A stretch of DNA of 64,000 nt from Bog-756 sp036513075 (GTDB lineage Bacteria; Actinomycetota; Acidimicrobiia; Acidimicrobiales; RAAP-2). Below, piece after piece: positions 56,261 through 64,000 of the stretch. The first letter of the stretch is position 1. Every line of letters starts with the position of its first letter. Below the pieces are notes generated by a model. The model searched no databases and was not told the origin of the DNA. It saw only the letters and a list, made by a program, of their open reading frames with translations. The DNA lies in assembly GCA_036513075.1 (NCBI GenBank), contig DATBZS010000084.1, positions 21,014 to 85,013 of the forward strand, read 5' to 3'. Position numbers and translations under genes: made by a program.

Positions 56261-57070
56261 TCAGCCACCGGCCACGATCGGCTCGTCGGGAGGTACCCAG
56301 TCGGGGTCGAGCTCGAAGAACTGGCGGGTCAGCGCCTCCAGGCCAACCGCGAACAGGGTCCACGGCTGCATCGTCCCGCCCGGGCCGGTGGGACGCTCGA
56401 TCAAGGCCAGGTCGTCGGCGCCGATCTGGCGGAGCACACAGCCCTCGACCAGGGCGCCGACCGCCACTGTGAACTGCCGCAAGGTGAACGGTGCCCGGAG
56501 CCGCATTCCGAGATGGGCGGCCAGGCCGCCGTGCATCTCGCCCCACCGCGTGGTGTCGAGCTCGTAGCCGTCAACCAGGGCCCGACGCAGTCGATCGCTG
56601 TGTGGCGTCGGCGAGCTCGTGGCCGTGAGCACCCACACCCCAACCCACAACGACCAGGACCGCGAATCCACCATCGCGTGGAATGAGGCCTCACCCGCCA
56701 CCCGGCACACATCGGAGACCGACCGGAGCCTGGCTTCCGGGCTCGACCGGTCGAGCGCCGCGAACAGCGGTGCCACGGCCTCGATCGTCGAGTTCAACTC
56801 GCCGTTCGATTCGCCGGCCGAGGCCACCGAAGCCAGCACGTCGGTCTGGAAGTCGGCCTGGTTCTCCCACACCCGCCGGATGACCGACGCGTTGGTGAGG
56901 CGCTCACCGGTGGTGGCCTCGACCCGTTCGAAGGCCCGCTTGAACGTGAGGTCGCCTGCGCCCACGCCGAGACCCTCCTCGACCAGGATGCTCCTGCCGG
57001 CGTCCATCACCAGCTCCCGGATCTCCTCTTTGGTCCGACGGCGCGACCGGCTGTCCTCACTTCTGTCCAT
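56261..57070 (-). CDS. TetR-like transcriptional regulator
   Basis: 269 residues, longer than the usual 190-220. The N-terminal basic region RSRRRTKEEIRELVMDAGRSILVEEG is the first helix of a TetR domain. The turn (TNASVIRRVWENQADFQTDVL) keeps the spacing, but an insert (LTFKRAFERVEATTGERL) replaces the usual compact loop. A helical ligand domain follows. A ribosome-binding site (GGAGGA) precedes the ATG. Repeats in the divergent intergenic region (57132-57161) are plausible operators for it. Confidence 0.75.
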   Translation of the reverse strand: MDRSEDSRSRRRTKEEIRELVMDAGRSILVEEGLGVGAGDLTFKRAFERVEATTGERLTNASVIRRVWENQADFQTDVLASVASAGESNGELNSTIEAVAPLFAALDRSSPEARLRSVSDVCRVAGEASFHAMVDSRSWSLWVGVWVLTATSSPTPHSDRLRRALVDGYELDTTRWGEMHGGLAAHLGMRLRAPFTLRQFTVAVGALVEGCVLRQIGADDLALIERPTGPGGTMQPWTLFAVGLEALTRQFFELDPDWVPPDEPIVAGG

Positions 57071-57131
57071 TCCTCCATAGTCCCAGATCAGTCGTGGCTC
57101 ACCGACGCATCAGCCGTGCTCGGCCCTATCG

Positions 57132-57161
57132 GCAACACCTGTTGCAATCTCTAGTTGCAAT
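57132..57161. promoter_or_regulatory. Operator-like repeat cluster (GCAACA..TGTTGC, GTTGCAAT x2)
   Basis: GCAACA-CC-TGTTGC is an inverted repeat at 57132-57145. GTTGCAAT occurs at 57141-57148 and again at 57154-57161, 13 bases apart. TTGCAA is itself a palindrome. The cluster lies between the divergent TetR-like regulator and membrane-protein genes. Confidence 0.5.
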
Positions 57162-57307
57162 ATGTGACTCTGAAGTGCATACTGAGTGCCAATGGGTGGC
57201 GGATTCACCTCCCGGGACCTGGCGGTACCCGGGAGTCGAGGGAGCGGCGGGCATCCGGTTGTGTACCGGGTGTCCGCTCCCTCGATTCGGCAGAAGGCGG
57301 TCGACGT

Positions 57308-57829
57308 ATGGACGAGCGATTCAGCGGGGGGACCCGTGGTATTGGCCTCAGCCATCGGCACGCCGGTGGGCCTGCCGTGCCGACGTTGACGTCCCACCCC
57401 GCGATGCTCGCCGACCGCGGCCCACGCTCCCGGCCGACCGAAACCCGTGACGAGTCGTCCGGTCGCCTGTCGGTCGAGCGGCCCTTCGCCGCCCCCGGCC
57501 TCATCCTGGTCGCTGCCGTAGCCATCTTCGAGGGCTACCGCTGGCTCCACCTGGTCCCCGACGGGTTGCTCCGTCCCACGTCTGTCGCCTTCACCCTCTC
57601 GGTCGTGCCGGTGACCGTCGCGCTCACCCGCCACGTCGATGCGCCGACGGCGGCGTGGGCGCGCATCACCGCCGTGGTGGTCCTGGTCCTCAGCCTCGTT
57701 GTGGCCATCGGGCACGTCACAGCTATCAGTCGGGTCCTCGGCGTGACCTCTCTCTTCCTGGCCGGGACGCTCGTCTTCCTGGTCGTCGCATCGGAGCGCC
57801 ATCGGCAGCCACCGGCCAGTACTGATTGA
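57308..57829 (+). CDS. Small membrane protein of unknown function
   Basis: 173 residues. A hydrophilic N-terminal half (about 1-60) precedes about four helices (APGLILVAAVAIFEGYRWL; PTSVAFTLSVVPVTVALT; ITAVVVLVLSLVVAIGHVT; VLGVTSLFLAGTLVFLVVA). AAGG lies 13 bases upstream of the ATG at 57308. It is divergent from the TetR-like gene and shares an intergenic region with operator-like repeats, so it is probably its target. No family recognised. Confidence 0.65.
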   Translation: MDERFSGGTRGIGLSHRHAGGPAVPTLTSHPAMLADRGPRSRPTETRDESSGRLSVERPFAAPGLILVAAVAIFEGYRWLHLVPDGLLRPTSVAFTLSVVPVTVALTRHVDAPTAAWARITAVVVLVLSLVVAIGHVTAISRVLGVTSLFLAGTLVFLVVASERHRQPPASTD

Positions 57830-57832
57830 CCG

Positions 57833-57871
57833 CCACCGGCGGTTGGCCGCCCCCCGACCGGCCGCCGGTGG
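57833..57871 (+). terminator. Terminator hairpin after the membrane protein gene
   Basis: CCACCGGCGG and CCGCCGGTGG form a ten-bp stem, with GGCC/GGCC pairing possible inside. It starts four bases after the stop codon. Confidence 0.6.
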
Positions 57872-57969
57872 ACAGGGTCGTCGGGAGTATCTATCGTCAC
57901 TCGGGTTGACAGTTGATTCGCGGCACGCCCCTACCTGCCCCGAATCACCCTCTGCCGAGACGAGGACCC

Positions 57970-60228
57970 ATGCAGCAGTTCGAGCCGTTCGACGGGGTGA
58001 TCGCCCGCACCGAGGCCGAGTCCACCCCGTCGTGGCCGGTCCCGCCCCATCCGGGACCCGATGCGCCGAACGTCGTGGTGATCCTCCTCGATGACACCGG
58101 CTTCTCCCACTTCGGGTGCTATGGCTCGGATCTCACCACCCCGCACATCGACGCCCTGGCCGACGGCGGGCTGCGCTACTCGAACTTCCACGTCACCCCC
58201 CTGTGCTCGCCCACCCGGGCCGCCCTGCTGACCGGACGCAACCATCACGCCGTGGGGATGCGGGCCATCTCCAACTTCGACAGCGGCTACCCGCACATGC
58301 GCGGGCACATCACCAACCACGCCACAACCATGGCCGAGGTCCTGCGTGACGAGGGCTACGCCACATTCGGGGTGGGCAAGTGGCACCTGTGTCCCATGGA
58401 GGACGCCTCGGCGGCCGGCCCCTTCGACCAGTGGCCACTTCAGCGGGGCTTCGACCGGTTCTACGGATTCCTCGAGGGGGAGACCGATCAGTTCTCCCCC
58501 GATCTGGTCCACGACAATCACCACGTCGAGCCGCCCGCCTCCCCCGAGGAGGGCTACCACCTGAGCGAGGACCTGGTCGACCACGCCATCGCGTTCATCC
58601 ACGACTCGGTATCGATCCGGCCCGACCGCCCCTTCTTCACCTATCTGGCCTTCGGCGCCATGCACGCCCCCCATCAGGCGCCCGCCGAGTACCTCGAGAA
58701 GTGGCGGGGACGGTTCGACGATGGTTGGGACGTGGCCCGCGAGCGGTGGTTCGCCCGCCAGATCGAGCTCGGCCTACTGCCCCCCGATACCGAACTCGCA
58801 CCGCGGAACCCCGGGGTCGAGCCGTGGCACACCCTGCCCGAGAACCAGCGGCTTCTCGCCGCCCGCCTCCAGGAGGCATTCGCCGCCTTCCTCGAGCACA
58901 CCGACGCCCAGATCGGCCGCCTCGTCGACGATCTCGAGCGCCTCGGCAAGCTCGACGACACGATGATCGTCCTGCTGTCGGACAACGGGGCCAGCCAGGA
59001 GGGAGGCGAGTTCGGCGTCATGCACGAGATGAAGTACTTCAACATGATCCTGGAGACACCGGACGAGGCGGTCCAGCGGATCGATGACATCGGCGGCCCG
59101 CACAGCCACGCCAACTATCCGTGGGGTTGGGCCCAGGCCGGCAATACGCCGTTCAAGTGGTACAAGCAGAACACCCACGAAGGCGGAGTCCACGTTCCCC
59201 TGATCCTGCGGTGGCCGGCCCGGATCGCCGGTGGCGGCGAGGTGCGCGACCAGTTCCACCACGTCAACGACATCGTTCCCACCATCTACGAGGTCCTGGG
59301 TATCACGGCACCCGACGTGTACCGCGGCTACGAGCAGCTGCCCGTCTCCGGCACCTCGATGGCGTACACCTTCGACGCACCCGCGGCCCCGACCACCAAG
59401 GGTGCGCAGTACTACGAGATGTTCGGCCACCGGGCGATCATCTGTGACGGGTGGAAGGCGGTCACCCGGCACGTCAAGGGCGTCCCCTTCGACGACGATG
59501 TGTGGGAGCTCTACCACCTCGACCAGGACCGCTCCGAGTGCCACGACCTGGCCGCCACCCGCCCCGAGAAACTGGCCGACCTCGTCGCCCGGTGGTGGAT
59601 CGAGGCCGAGGACCAGGGCGTCCTGCCGCTCGACGACCGGAGCATCGAGCTGTTCTTCACCCGGTTCCGCGACAACTCGCCCCATCCCACCAGCCGGCAC
59701 TACGAATACTTCCCGCCCATGGCCCCGCTGCCCTCCCAGGTGTCGCCCGGGCTCGGCGGCCGCGGCTTCGACATGTCGGCCTCGATCGATCGGACCAGCG
59801 GCCAGGGCGGCGTCCTGTTCGCCACCGGCACCGAGAACTCCGGCATCAGCTTCTTCGTCCAGGACGAGCGGCTGGTCCTCGACTACAACAGCTTCAACGA
59901 CCACACCGTCCTGGTGTCCGACACCGAGGTGCCCGAGGGCCACTCGGTGGTAGCTGTCGAGTTCCGGCGCGCGGGGGCGGGTGCCACCGCCCGACTGCTG
60001 ATCGACGGGATCCCGTGCGGTCGGGCCGAGGTGCCATTCGCCATGCACATCATCTCGAGCGTGGGCCCGAGCGTCGGTTATGACCACGGGAGCCCCGTCA
60101 GCGGGCGCTACACCGGGCACTTCCCTTTCGAGGGGACCCTCCACAAGGTGACCGTCGACGTGGTCCGCAAGGCCCCGTCGGGCGATGCTGCAGCCGCCGA
60201 GCAGCGTGCCGCCATGTCTCAGCAGTAG
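57970..60228 (+). CDS. Arylsulfatase (formylglycine-dependent)
   Basis: 752 residues. The sulfatase signature is LCSPTRAALLTGR with Cys79, the residue turned into formylglycine. Metal ligands are in LLDDTGFSHFGCYG and LLSDNGASQEGG. There are large inserts compared with simple sulfatases. After about 590, a beta-sandwich C-terminal domain (DMSASIDRTSGQGGVLFATG) resembles a lectin-like fold. It cleaves sulfate esters. No signal peptide is visible, so it may act in the cytoplasm. No sulfatase-modifying enzyme lies in the window. ATG 57970 follows GAGG; a longer frame begins at 57913. Confidence 0.93.
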   Translation: MQQFEPFDGVIARTEAESTPSWPVPPHPGPDAPNVVVILLDDTGFSHFGCYGSDLTTPHIDALADGGLRYSNFHVTPLCSPTRAALLTGRNHHAVGMRAISNFDSGYPHMRGHITNHATTMAEVLRDEGYATFGVGKWHLCPMEDASAAGPFDQWPLQRGFDRFYGFLEGETDQFSPDLVHDNHHVEPPASPEEGYHLSEDLVDHAIAFIHDSVSIRPDRPFFTYLAFGAMHAPHQAPAEYLEKWRGRFDDGWDVARERWFARQIELGLLPPDTELAPRNPGVEPWHTLPENQRLLAARLQEAFAAFLEHTDAQIGRLVDDLERLGKLDDTMIVLLSDNGASQEGGEFGVMHEMKYFNMILETPDEAVQRIDDIGGPHSHANYPWGWAQAGNTPFKWYKQNTHEGGVHVPLILRWPARIAGGGEVRDQFHHVNDIVPTIYEVLGITAPDVYRGYEQLPVSGTSMAYTFDAPAAPTTKGAQYYEMFGHRAIICDGWKAVTRHVKGVPFDDDVWELYHLDQDRSECHDLAATRPEKLADLVARWWIEAEDQGVLPLDDRSIELFFTRFRDNSPHPTSRHYEYFPPMAPLPSQVSPGLGGRGFDMSASIDRTSGQGGVLFATGTENSGISFFVQDERLVLDYNSFNDHTVLVSDTEVPEGHSVVAVEFRRAGAGATARLLIDGIPCGRAEVPFAMHIISSVGPSVGYDHGSPVSGRYTGHFPFEGTLHKVTVDVVRKAPSGDAAAAEQRAAMSQQ

Positions 60229-60249
60229 GGCCCGCGCCAGGGCGTCGCC

Positions 60250-61113
60250 TCAGGCGGTGAAGCGGGCCGATGCCCCGGCGCTGACGTCGAGTACCGCACC
60301 GGTGATGTGGCGGGCACCCTCCGAGCAGAGGAATACAACGGCCGACGTGATCTCTTCGGCCTCCAACCACGGCACCGGCTGGACGTGGAGCGTTGCCATG
60401 ACCCCGGCCACATCCTCCTTGGTGGGGTGTTCGAGGTCGGGCCGCATCAGGTTGTAGAGCATCTCGTTGTGCACCATGTCCGTCGAGACGTTGCCCGGGG
60501 CGATGGCGTTGACGGTCACGTTCGAGTGGGCCATCTCGTGAGCGACCGACTTGGTGAGGCCGATGACCCCCCATTTGGCGGCGCAGTAGGCCACGATCAG
60601 CGGGTTGGCGGACCTACCCATCATCGAGGAGATGGTGACCATGCGGCCCCAGCGCTGTCGTCGCATGTGCGGGGCGGCGGCCCGCAGAGCGTTGAACACC
60701 CCTCCCAGGTTGGTATCGACGGTCTCCGACCACCCGGCGGCGTCGAGTTCGAAGATCGACCCGAGCGTCGAGATCCCGGCATTGGCCACCATGATGTCGA
60801 CCGAGCCGAACTCTCCGGCCACCCCGTCGACGAAGGCGATCATGGCCTCGAGGTCGCGCACGTCGGCGACTGCCGAGATGCAGTGACGACCCTCGGCCTC
60901 GACCAGACGGACCGTCTCGGCCAGGTCGTCCGGAGTGGCGAGCGGGTAGGTCACGGTGTCGAGGTCGGCGCACCGGTCGACCACCGCGATGTCGGCCCCC
61001 TGGCGGGCGAGCTCGACGGCGTGGCTGCGACCCTGGCCGCGGGCACCGCCGGTGATCACCGCCACCCGTCCGGCGAACTGCCCGGCCCCGGCCGCACGCT
61101 GCTGGTATGCCAC
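60250..61113 (-). CDS. Mycofactocin-type SDR family oxidoreductase
   Basis: 287 residues. The classical SDR dinucleotide motif TGGARGQG (21-28) is followed by a characteristic insert, TVTYPLATPDDLAETVRLV, which marks mycofactocin-coupled SDRs (they carry a non-exchangeable NAD). NAG (111-113), Ser162/163, Tyr176 and Lys180 complete the active site. Likely oxidises an alcohol or steroid carbinol. The start is GTG 61113 with GGGAGG six bases upstream; the longer frame is spurious. It is convergent with the sulfatase. No mft genes are in the window. Confidence 0.9.
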   Translation of the reverse strand: MAYQQRAAGAGQFAGRVAVITGGARGQGRSHAVELARQGADIAVVDRCADLDTVTYPLATPDDLAETVRLVEAEGRHCISAVADVRDLEAMIAFVDGVAGEFGSVDIMVANAGISTLGSIFELDAAGWSETVDTNLGGVFNALRAAAPHMRRQRWGRMVTISSMMGRSANPLIVAYCAAKWGVIGLTKSVAHEMAHSNVTVNAIAPGNVSTDMVHNEMLYNLMRPDLEHPTKEDVAGVMATLHVQPVPWLEAEEITSAVVFLCSEGARHITGAVLDVSAGASARFTA

Positions 61114-61163
61114 TGTGCCTCCCTCTGGATCAGTCCTGCGCCGGCTGCCGTCGCCCGGCGATC

Positions 61164-61973
61164 CTACGTCGACAGGGTGGCCCGACCCCAGGCCCGCAGC
61201 ACGGCCCGGTAACGCCGGTCCCACTCGCCATAGGTGGCCCGTAGTCCGGGGGCGGGCCAGTCGTCGGGCACCAGGGAGGCGGGCAGCAGCGGGTCGGCCT
61301 GGAGGTGGCGCAATACGGCGGCCGACAGTTCGAAGCCCGGGGCCAGGTCGTCCGGTCCCACCGTGGGGCGGGCTTCCAGCGCGGCGGCCAGCAGCCGTGT
61401 GTGCGCCGCCCACCCCTCGAGGTCCCACAGATCGGCGGCCAGCATCATCGGATCGCCTTCGGGCACCGCGGTGTAGATGGCGAGATTGGAGTCGTCGGCC
61501 GGGTCGGGTCGGAGATCCAGGTTGTCGGGGCGGAGCCACACCCCCTCGCGCTGCTCGGCCATCCGGGCCAGCACCAGCCGTCGCCGCCGGCCGGCCCGCT
61601 GCTCGGCCGAGCTCCCGGTCGTGGTCACCACCACCATGCGCCACCCGCCCCGCCACGACCGGGTGCGTCCGGCCAGGCTGTCCCCCTGGCGGTCCCGGCG
61701 CTCGAGCAGCCGTCCGGCGAGCCGGTAACGGCCGCTCCCGTCGGTCCTCGCCTCCCCCGAGGCCACCATCCGGCTGAGGGCCACCCGGGCCCGGTTGGGG
61801 TTGATCCCGAACAGGCCCGCCAGGTGCACCAGGTGGGCTACCGGCAGCTCGGGCGGATCCTCGCCCAGGAGTGCGCTGGCGAGTACCGAGCGGGCGGTCA
61901 TGGGGGGTGCCCCCGCCAGGGGATCGACCAGGGCGGCCGCGGGGCTGGGCACGGAGGGTGACGGAGTGGTCAT
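61164..61973 (-). CDS. PaaX family transcriptional regulator
   Basis: 269 residues. The winged-helix N-terminal domain (TARSVLASALLGEDPPELPVAHLVHLAGLFGINPNRARVALSRM) and the central domain with WRMVVVTTTGSSAEQRAGRRRRLVLARM, then LWDLEGW and the C-terminal domain, match PaaX. PaaX represses phenylacetate catabolism in E. coli with phenylacetyl-CoA as the inducer. In this context the target is more likely the divergent desaturase. ATG 61973 is chosen over 61991. Confidence 0.87.
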   Translation of the reverse strand: MTTPSPSVPSPAAALVDPLAGAPPMTARSVLASALLGEDPPELPVAHLVHLAGLFGINPNRARVALSRMVASGEARTDGSGRYRLAGRLLERRDRQGDSLAGRTRSWRGGWRMVVVTTTGSSAEQRAGRRRRLVLARMAEQREGVWLRPDNLDLRPDPADDSNLAIYTAVPEGDPMMLAADLWDLEGWAAHTRLLAAALEARPTVGPDDLAPGFELSAAVLRHLQADPLLPASLVPDDWPAPGLRATYGEWDRRYRAVLRAWGRATLST

Positions 61974-61974
61974 G

Positions 61975-62012
61975 CTATTACATGGTTGCATCGGTTGGCA
62001 TGGATCTGTAAT
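61975..62012. promoter_or_regulatory. Operator-like inverted repeat between PaaX and desaturase
   Basis: CTATTACA (61975-61982) and TGTAAT (62007-62012) are inverted relative to each other, with more CATG/ATGC symmetry between. It lies in the 48-base gap shared by both promoters. TAATGT at 62009-62014, seven bases before the desaturase ATG, is a plausible -10 box inside it. Confidence 0.4.
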
Positions 62013-62021
62013 GTAGCGGAC

Positions 62022-62969
62022 ATGGCACCCACCATGGTGGCCGACAAGGCCGCCAGACCCGACGTCTTCCCCACCGAGCGGCTGCTGGACAGCGGCAAGG
62101 CCCGTCCCGAGCTACGGGCCGACCTGCGTCGCATCGACGACTTCCGCAACGCGTTGACGGTGGCCTCGGTCTGGCTGTGGGTGGTGTTGATCATCGGTGG
62201 TGCCGTATGGATCGACCAGTGGTGGTCCTACCTGATCGCCTTCGCGCTGATGGGCCCGATGTACGCACGGTTCGCCATCCTGATGCACGAGGCCGCCCAC
62301 AAGCTCCTCTTCACCAACAAGCGGGCCAACGACTGGGTGGGGACCTGGCTGGTCGCCTACCCCACGTGGACCCCCATCGGCCTCTACCGACGGGGTCACT
62401 TCGCCCACCACAAGGAGGAGTTCGGACCCAATGAGCCCGACATCGCCTTCTACGGCGGGTACCGGTGCGACTCCCGGACCCTGACCCGCCGGCTGATGCG
62501 CGACGCCGTCGGCATCTCGGGGTGGAAGAACTTCACGCCCCTATTCCGCTCCCTCAAGATCGCCGCCTACCGGCGCACCTCGCTGTCCATCCTCGGTGTC
62601 CAGGCCGTCCTGTGGGCGGCGATGTGGGCGGCCACCGGGCGGTGGTGGATCTATCCACTCCTATGGTGGCTCCCGTGGATGACCCAGTGGAGGGTGATCA
62701 ACCGACTCCGGGCCATCGCCGAGCACGGGGGCCTCGAGGCCAGCCCCGACCGACGGGTGACCACCCACAACGTCAGCCAGAGCTGGATCGCCCGGTTCTG
62801 GTTCGTGCCCTACAACACCGGGTGGCATCTGGCCCATCACGTCGACATGGGTGTGCCATGGCGCAACCTCCCCCGGTTCCACGCCGAGCTCGAGCAGGCC
62901 GGGTACGTCACCGACGGGATCACCTACCCCAACTACCGGGCCCTGTGGCGGGCCCTGTCCTCCGCCTGA
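62022..62969 (+). CDS. Fatty acid desaturase family protein
   Basis: 315 residues. Four or so membrane helices plus three histidine boxes: HEAAH (89-93), HFAHH (126-130) and HLAHH (269-273), with a further His in EHGG (about 235). These bind the di-iron centre. The enzyme puts a double bond (or hydroxyl) into an acyl chain using O2. Divergent from paaX, so probably regulated by it. Confidence 0.9.
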   Translation: MAPTMVADKAARPDVFPTERLLDSGKARPELRADLRRIDDFRNALTVASVWLWVVLIIGGAVWIDQWWSYLIAFALMGPMYARFAILMHEAAHKLLFTNKRANDWVGTWLVAYPTWTPIGLYRRGHFAHHKEEFGPNEPDIAFYGGYRCDSRTLTRRLMRDAVGISGWKNFTPLFRSLKIAAYRRTSLSILGVQAVLWAAMWAATGRWWIYPLLWWLPWMTQWRVINRLRAIAEHGGLEASPDRRVTTHNVSQSWIARFWFVPYNTGWHLAHHVDMGVPWRNLPRFHAELEQAGYVTDGITYPNYRALWRALSSA

Positions 62970-63011
62970 TCGTCGGCCTTGTCCCCGGCGATCGCCGGGT
63001 GTGACCCTTCC

Positions 63012-64000
63012 TCAGACCGGTCGGCCCCGCATCGCCCGGTAGACCCGGACCAGTCCGGCCGTCGAGCTGTCCTGGCCTGACAGGTCAGGGGCTTCTCCGG
63101 CGCTGAGGACCGGGGCGAGCTGGCCGGCCATCACCTTGCCGAGCTCGACTCCCCACTGGTCGAACGAGTCGATGCCCCAGACCGCACCCTCGACGAACAC
63201 GGTGTGCTCGTAGAGGGCCACGAGCTGGCCGAGCACCGACGGGGTCAGCTTCGGGGCCAGGATCGTCGATGTCGGGTGGTTGCCCGGCATCACCTTGTGG
63301 GGCACCACGGCGGCCGGCGTCCCCTCGGCCGCCACCTCTTCGGCCGTCCGTCCGAAGGCCAGGGCCTTGGTCTGGGCGAAGCAGTTGGCCATGAGCAGGT
63401 CCTGGCGGTCGCCGTCCTCGTGGGTCGAGGTGGCGAAGCCGATGAAGTCGGCCGGGACGAGGCGGGTGCCCTGATGGATCAACTGGTAGAAGGCGTGCTG
63501 GCCGTTGGTGCCGGGCTCGCCCCAGAAGATCTCGCCGGTACTGCCCCGGACCGGCGAGCCGTCGCGGCGGACCGACTTGCCGTTGGACTCCATGGTGAGC
63601 TGCTGCAGGTACGCCGGAAAACGGGCCAGGCGCTGGCTGTAGGGGAGGACGGCGTGGGTCTCGGCCCCGAACAGGTTCGCATACCAGACGTTCAACATCC
63701 CCTGTAGGACCGGCAGGTTGGCCTCGAATGGCGCCTCGACGAAGTGCCGGTCGACAGTATGGAACCCGGCCAGCATCTCGGCGAAGGCCTCCGGGCCGAT
63801 GGCCACCATCAGTGAGAAGCCGATGGCCGAGTCGTAGGAGTAGCGGCCGCCCACCCAGTCCCAGAACCCGAACATGTTGGCCGGGTCGATGCCGAAGTCG
63901 ACGACCCCGGCCTCGTTGGTGGACACGGCGACGAAGTGGCGGGCTACCGCCTCGTCACCGCTGCCGAGCCCCTCGAGCAGCCATGCCCGGGCCGCCCGGG
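63012..64000 (-). CDS. pgi: Glucose-6-phosphate isomerase (5' end outside window)
   Basis: The visible 329 codons include the active-site signature GVxDFGxDPxNMFGFWDWVGGRYS, TNGQHAFYQLIHQGTRLVPADFIG, and DSFDQWGVELGKVMAGQL near the C terminus. All belong to PGI, which interconverts glucose- and fructose-6-phosphate. The frame remains open past the window's edge: codons before 63926 read GSGDEAVARHFVAVSTNEAG, a normal PGI sequence, so the N-terminal part lies outside. The stop is at 63012. It is convergent with the desaturase. Confidence 0.96.
   Translation of the reverse strand, partial: RAARAWLLEGLGSGDEAVARHFVAVSTNEAGVVDFGIDPANMFGFWDWVGGRYSYDSAIGFSLMVAIGPEAFAEMLAGFHTVDRHFVEAPFEANLPVLQGMLNVWYANLFGAETHAVLPYSQRLARFPAYLQQLTMESNGKSVRRDGSPVRGSTGEIFWGEPGTNGQHAFYQLIHQGTRLVPADFIGFATSTHEDGDRQDLLMANCFAQTKALAFGRTAEEVAAEGTPAAVVPHKVMPGNHPTSTILAPKLTPSVLGQLVALYEHTVFVEGAVWGIDSFDQWGVELGKVMAGQLAPVLSAGEAPDLSGQDSSTAGLVRVYRAMRGRPV

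Noticed and set aside
58774..60144. A 456-codon minus-strand frame
   Set aside because: It is antisense to the arylsulfatase and lacks domain signatures.

Overview
The window is high-GC (roughly two-thirds G+C) actinobacterial chromosome. Support comes from the HspR/HAIR-controlled dnaK-grpE-dnaJ-hspR-clpB operon, the PurS/PurQ/small-PurL route, a Rv0338c/EtfD-like Fe-S protein, a mycofactocin-type SDR, and DUF5996, DUF2510, GAP and PaaX family proteins. Secreted 'YWLV..DGGIFAFG' repeat proteins suggest class Acidimicrobiia; that placement is inference. Gene density is high. At least eight transcription units have a TANNNT hexamer six bases before an ATG or GTG with no Shine-Dalgarno, so leaderless mRNAs are probably common.

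Layout. 1-5.5 kb: 3' end of a PadR regulator, an aldehyde dehydrogenase, then pyrE, purM and purF on the minus strand. 5.7-8.1 kb: a secreted repeat protein and a PHP phosphoesterase. 8.1-17.2 kb: purL, a small basic protein, and the six-gene operon purA-purD-purB-purC-purS-purQ, almost all joined by overlapping stop/start codons. Together these encode most of de novo IMP and AMP synthesis. 17.5-25.4 kb: a seven-blade Cys-paired propeller lipoprotein and the heat-shock operon. 25.4-28.3 kb: phosphoglycerate mutase and the amt-glnB nitrogen pair. 28.6-31.3 kb: a decayed metallo-beta-lactamase-fold gene, two membrane proteins and a cyclic-nucleotide-binding protein. 31.3-34.1 kb: an EtfD-like membrane Fe-S oxidoreductase and dcd.

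34.1-38.9 kb is the most accessory stretch. tRNA-Gly(CCC) has its 3' end duplicated 1,340 bp downstream, bracketing a low-GC lipoprotein gene. A Baeyer-Villiger-type monooxygenase, a Cys-rich microprotein with a coupled leader ORF, a hydrophobic micro-ORF and an XRE regulator follow. 39-46 kb: an epimerase-like cupin plus glycosyltransferase, DUF5996, a collagen-like/BclA-type surface protein, a CPA1 antiporter and a beta-helix/repeat surface protein. 46-57 kb: an amidase, small stress and membrane proteins, an intact MBL-fold hydrolase, an HtrA protease, YaaA and a PfkB kinase. 57-63 kb: a TetR regulator, an arylsulfatase, a mycofactocin-type SDR, PaaX and a fatty acid desaturase. The window ends inside pgi.

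The least expected items are: the surface-protein family that shares one repeat across three architectures; the DnaK C-terminal motif repeated in the GrpE N-terminal tail; the tRNA-bounded mini-island; the MBL pseudogene with an intact homologue 22 kb away; and a set of operator-like palindromes. No CRISPR array, phage block, complete transposon or rRNA was seen.
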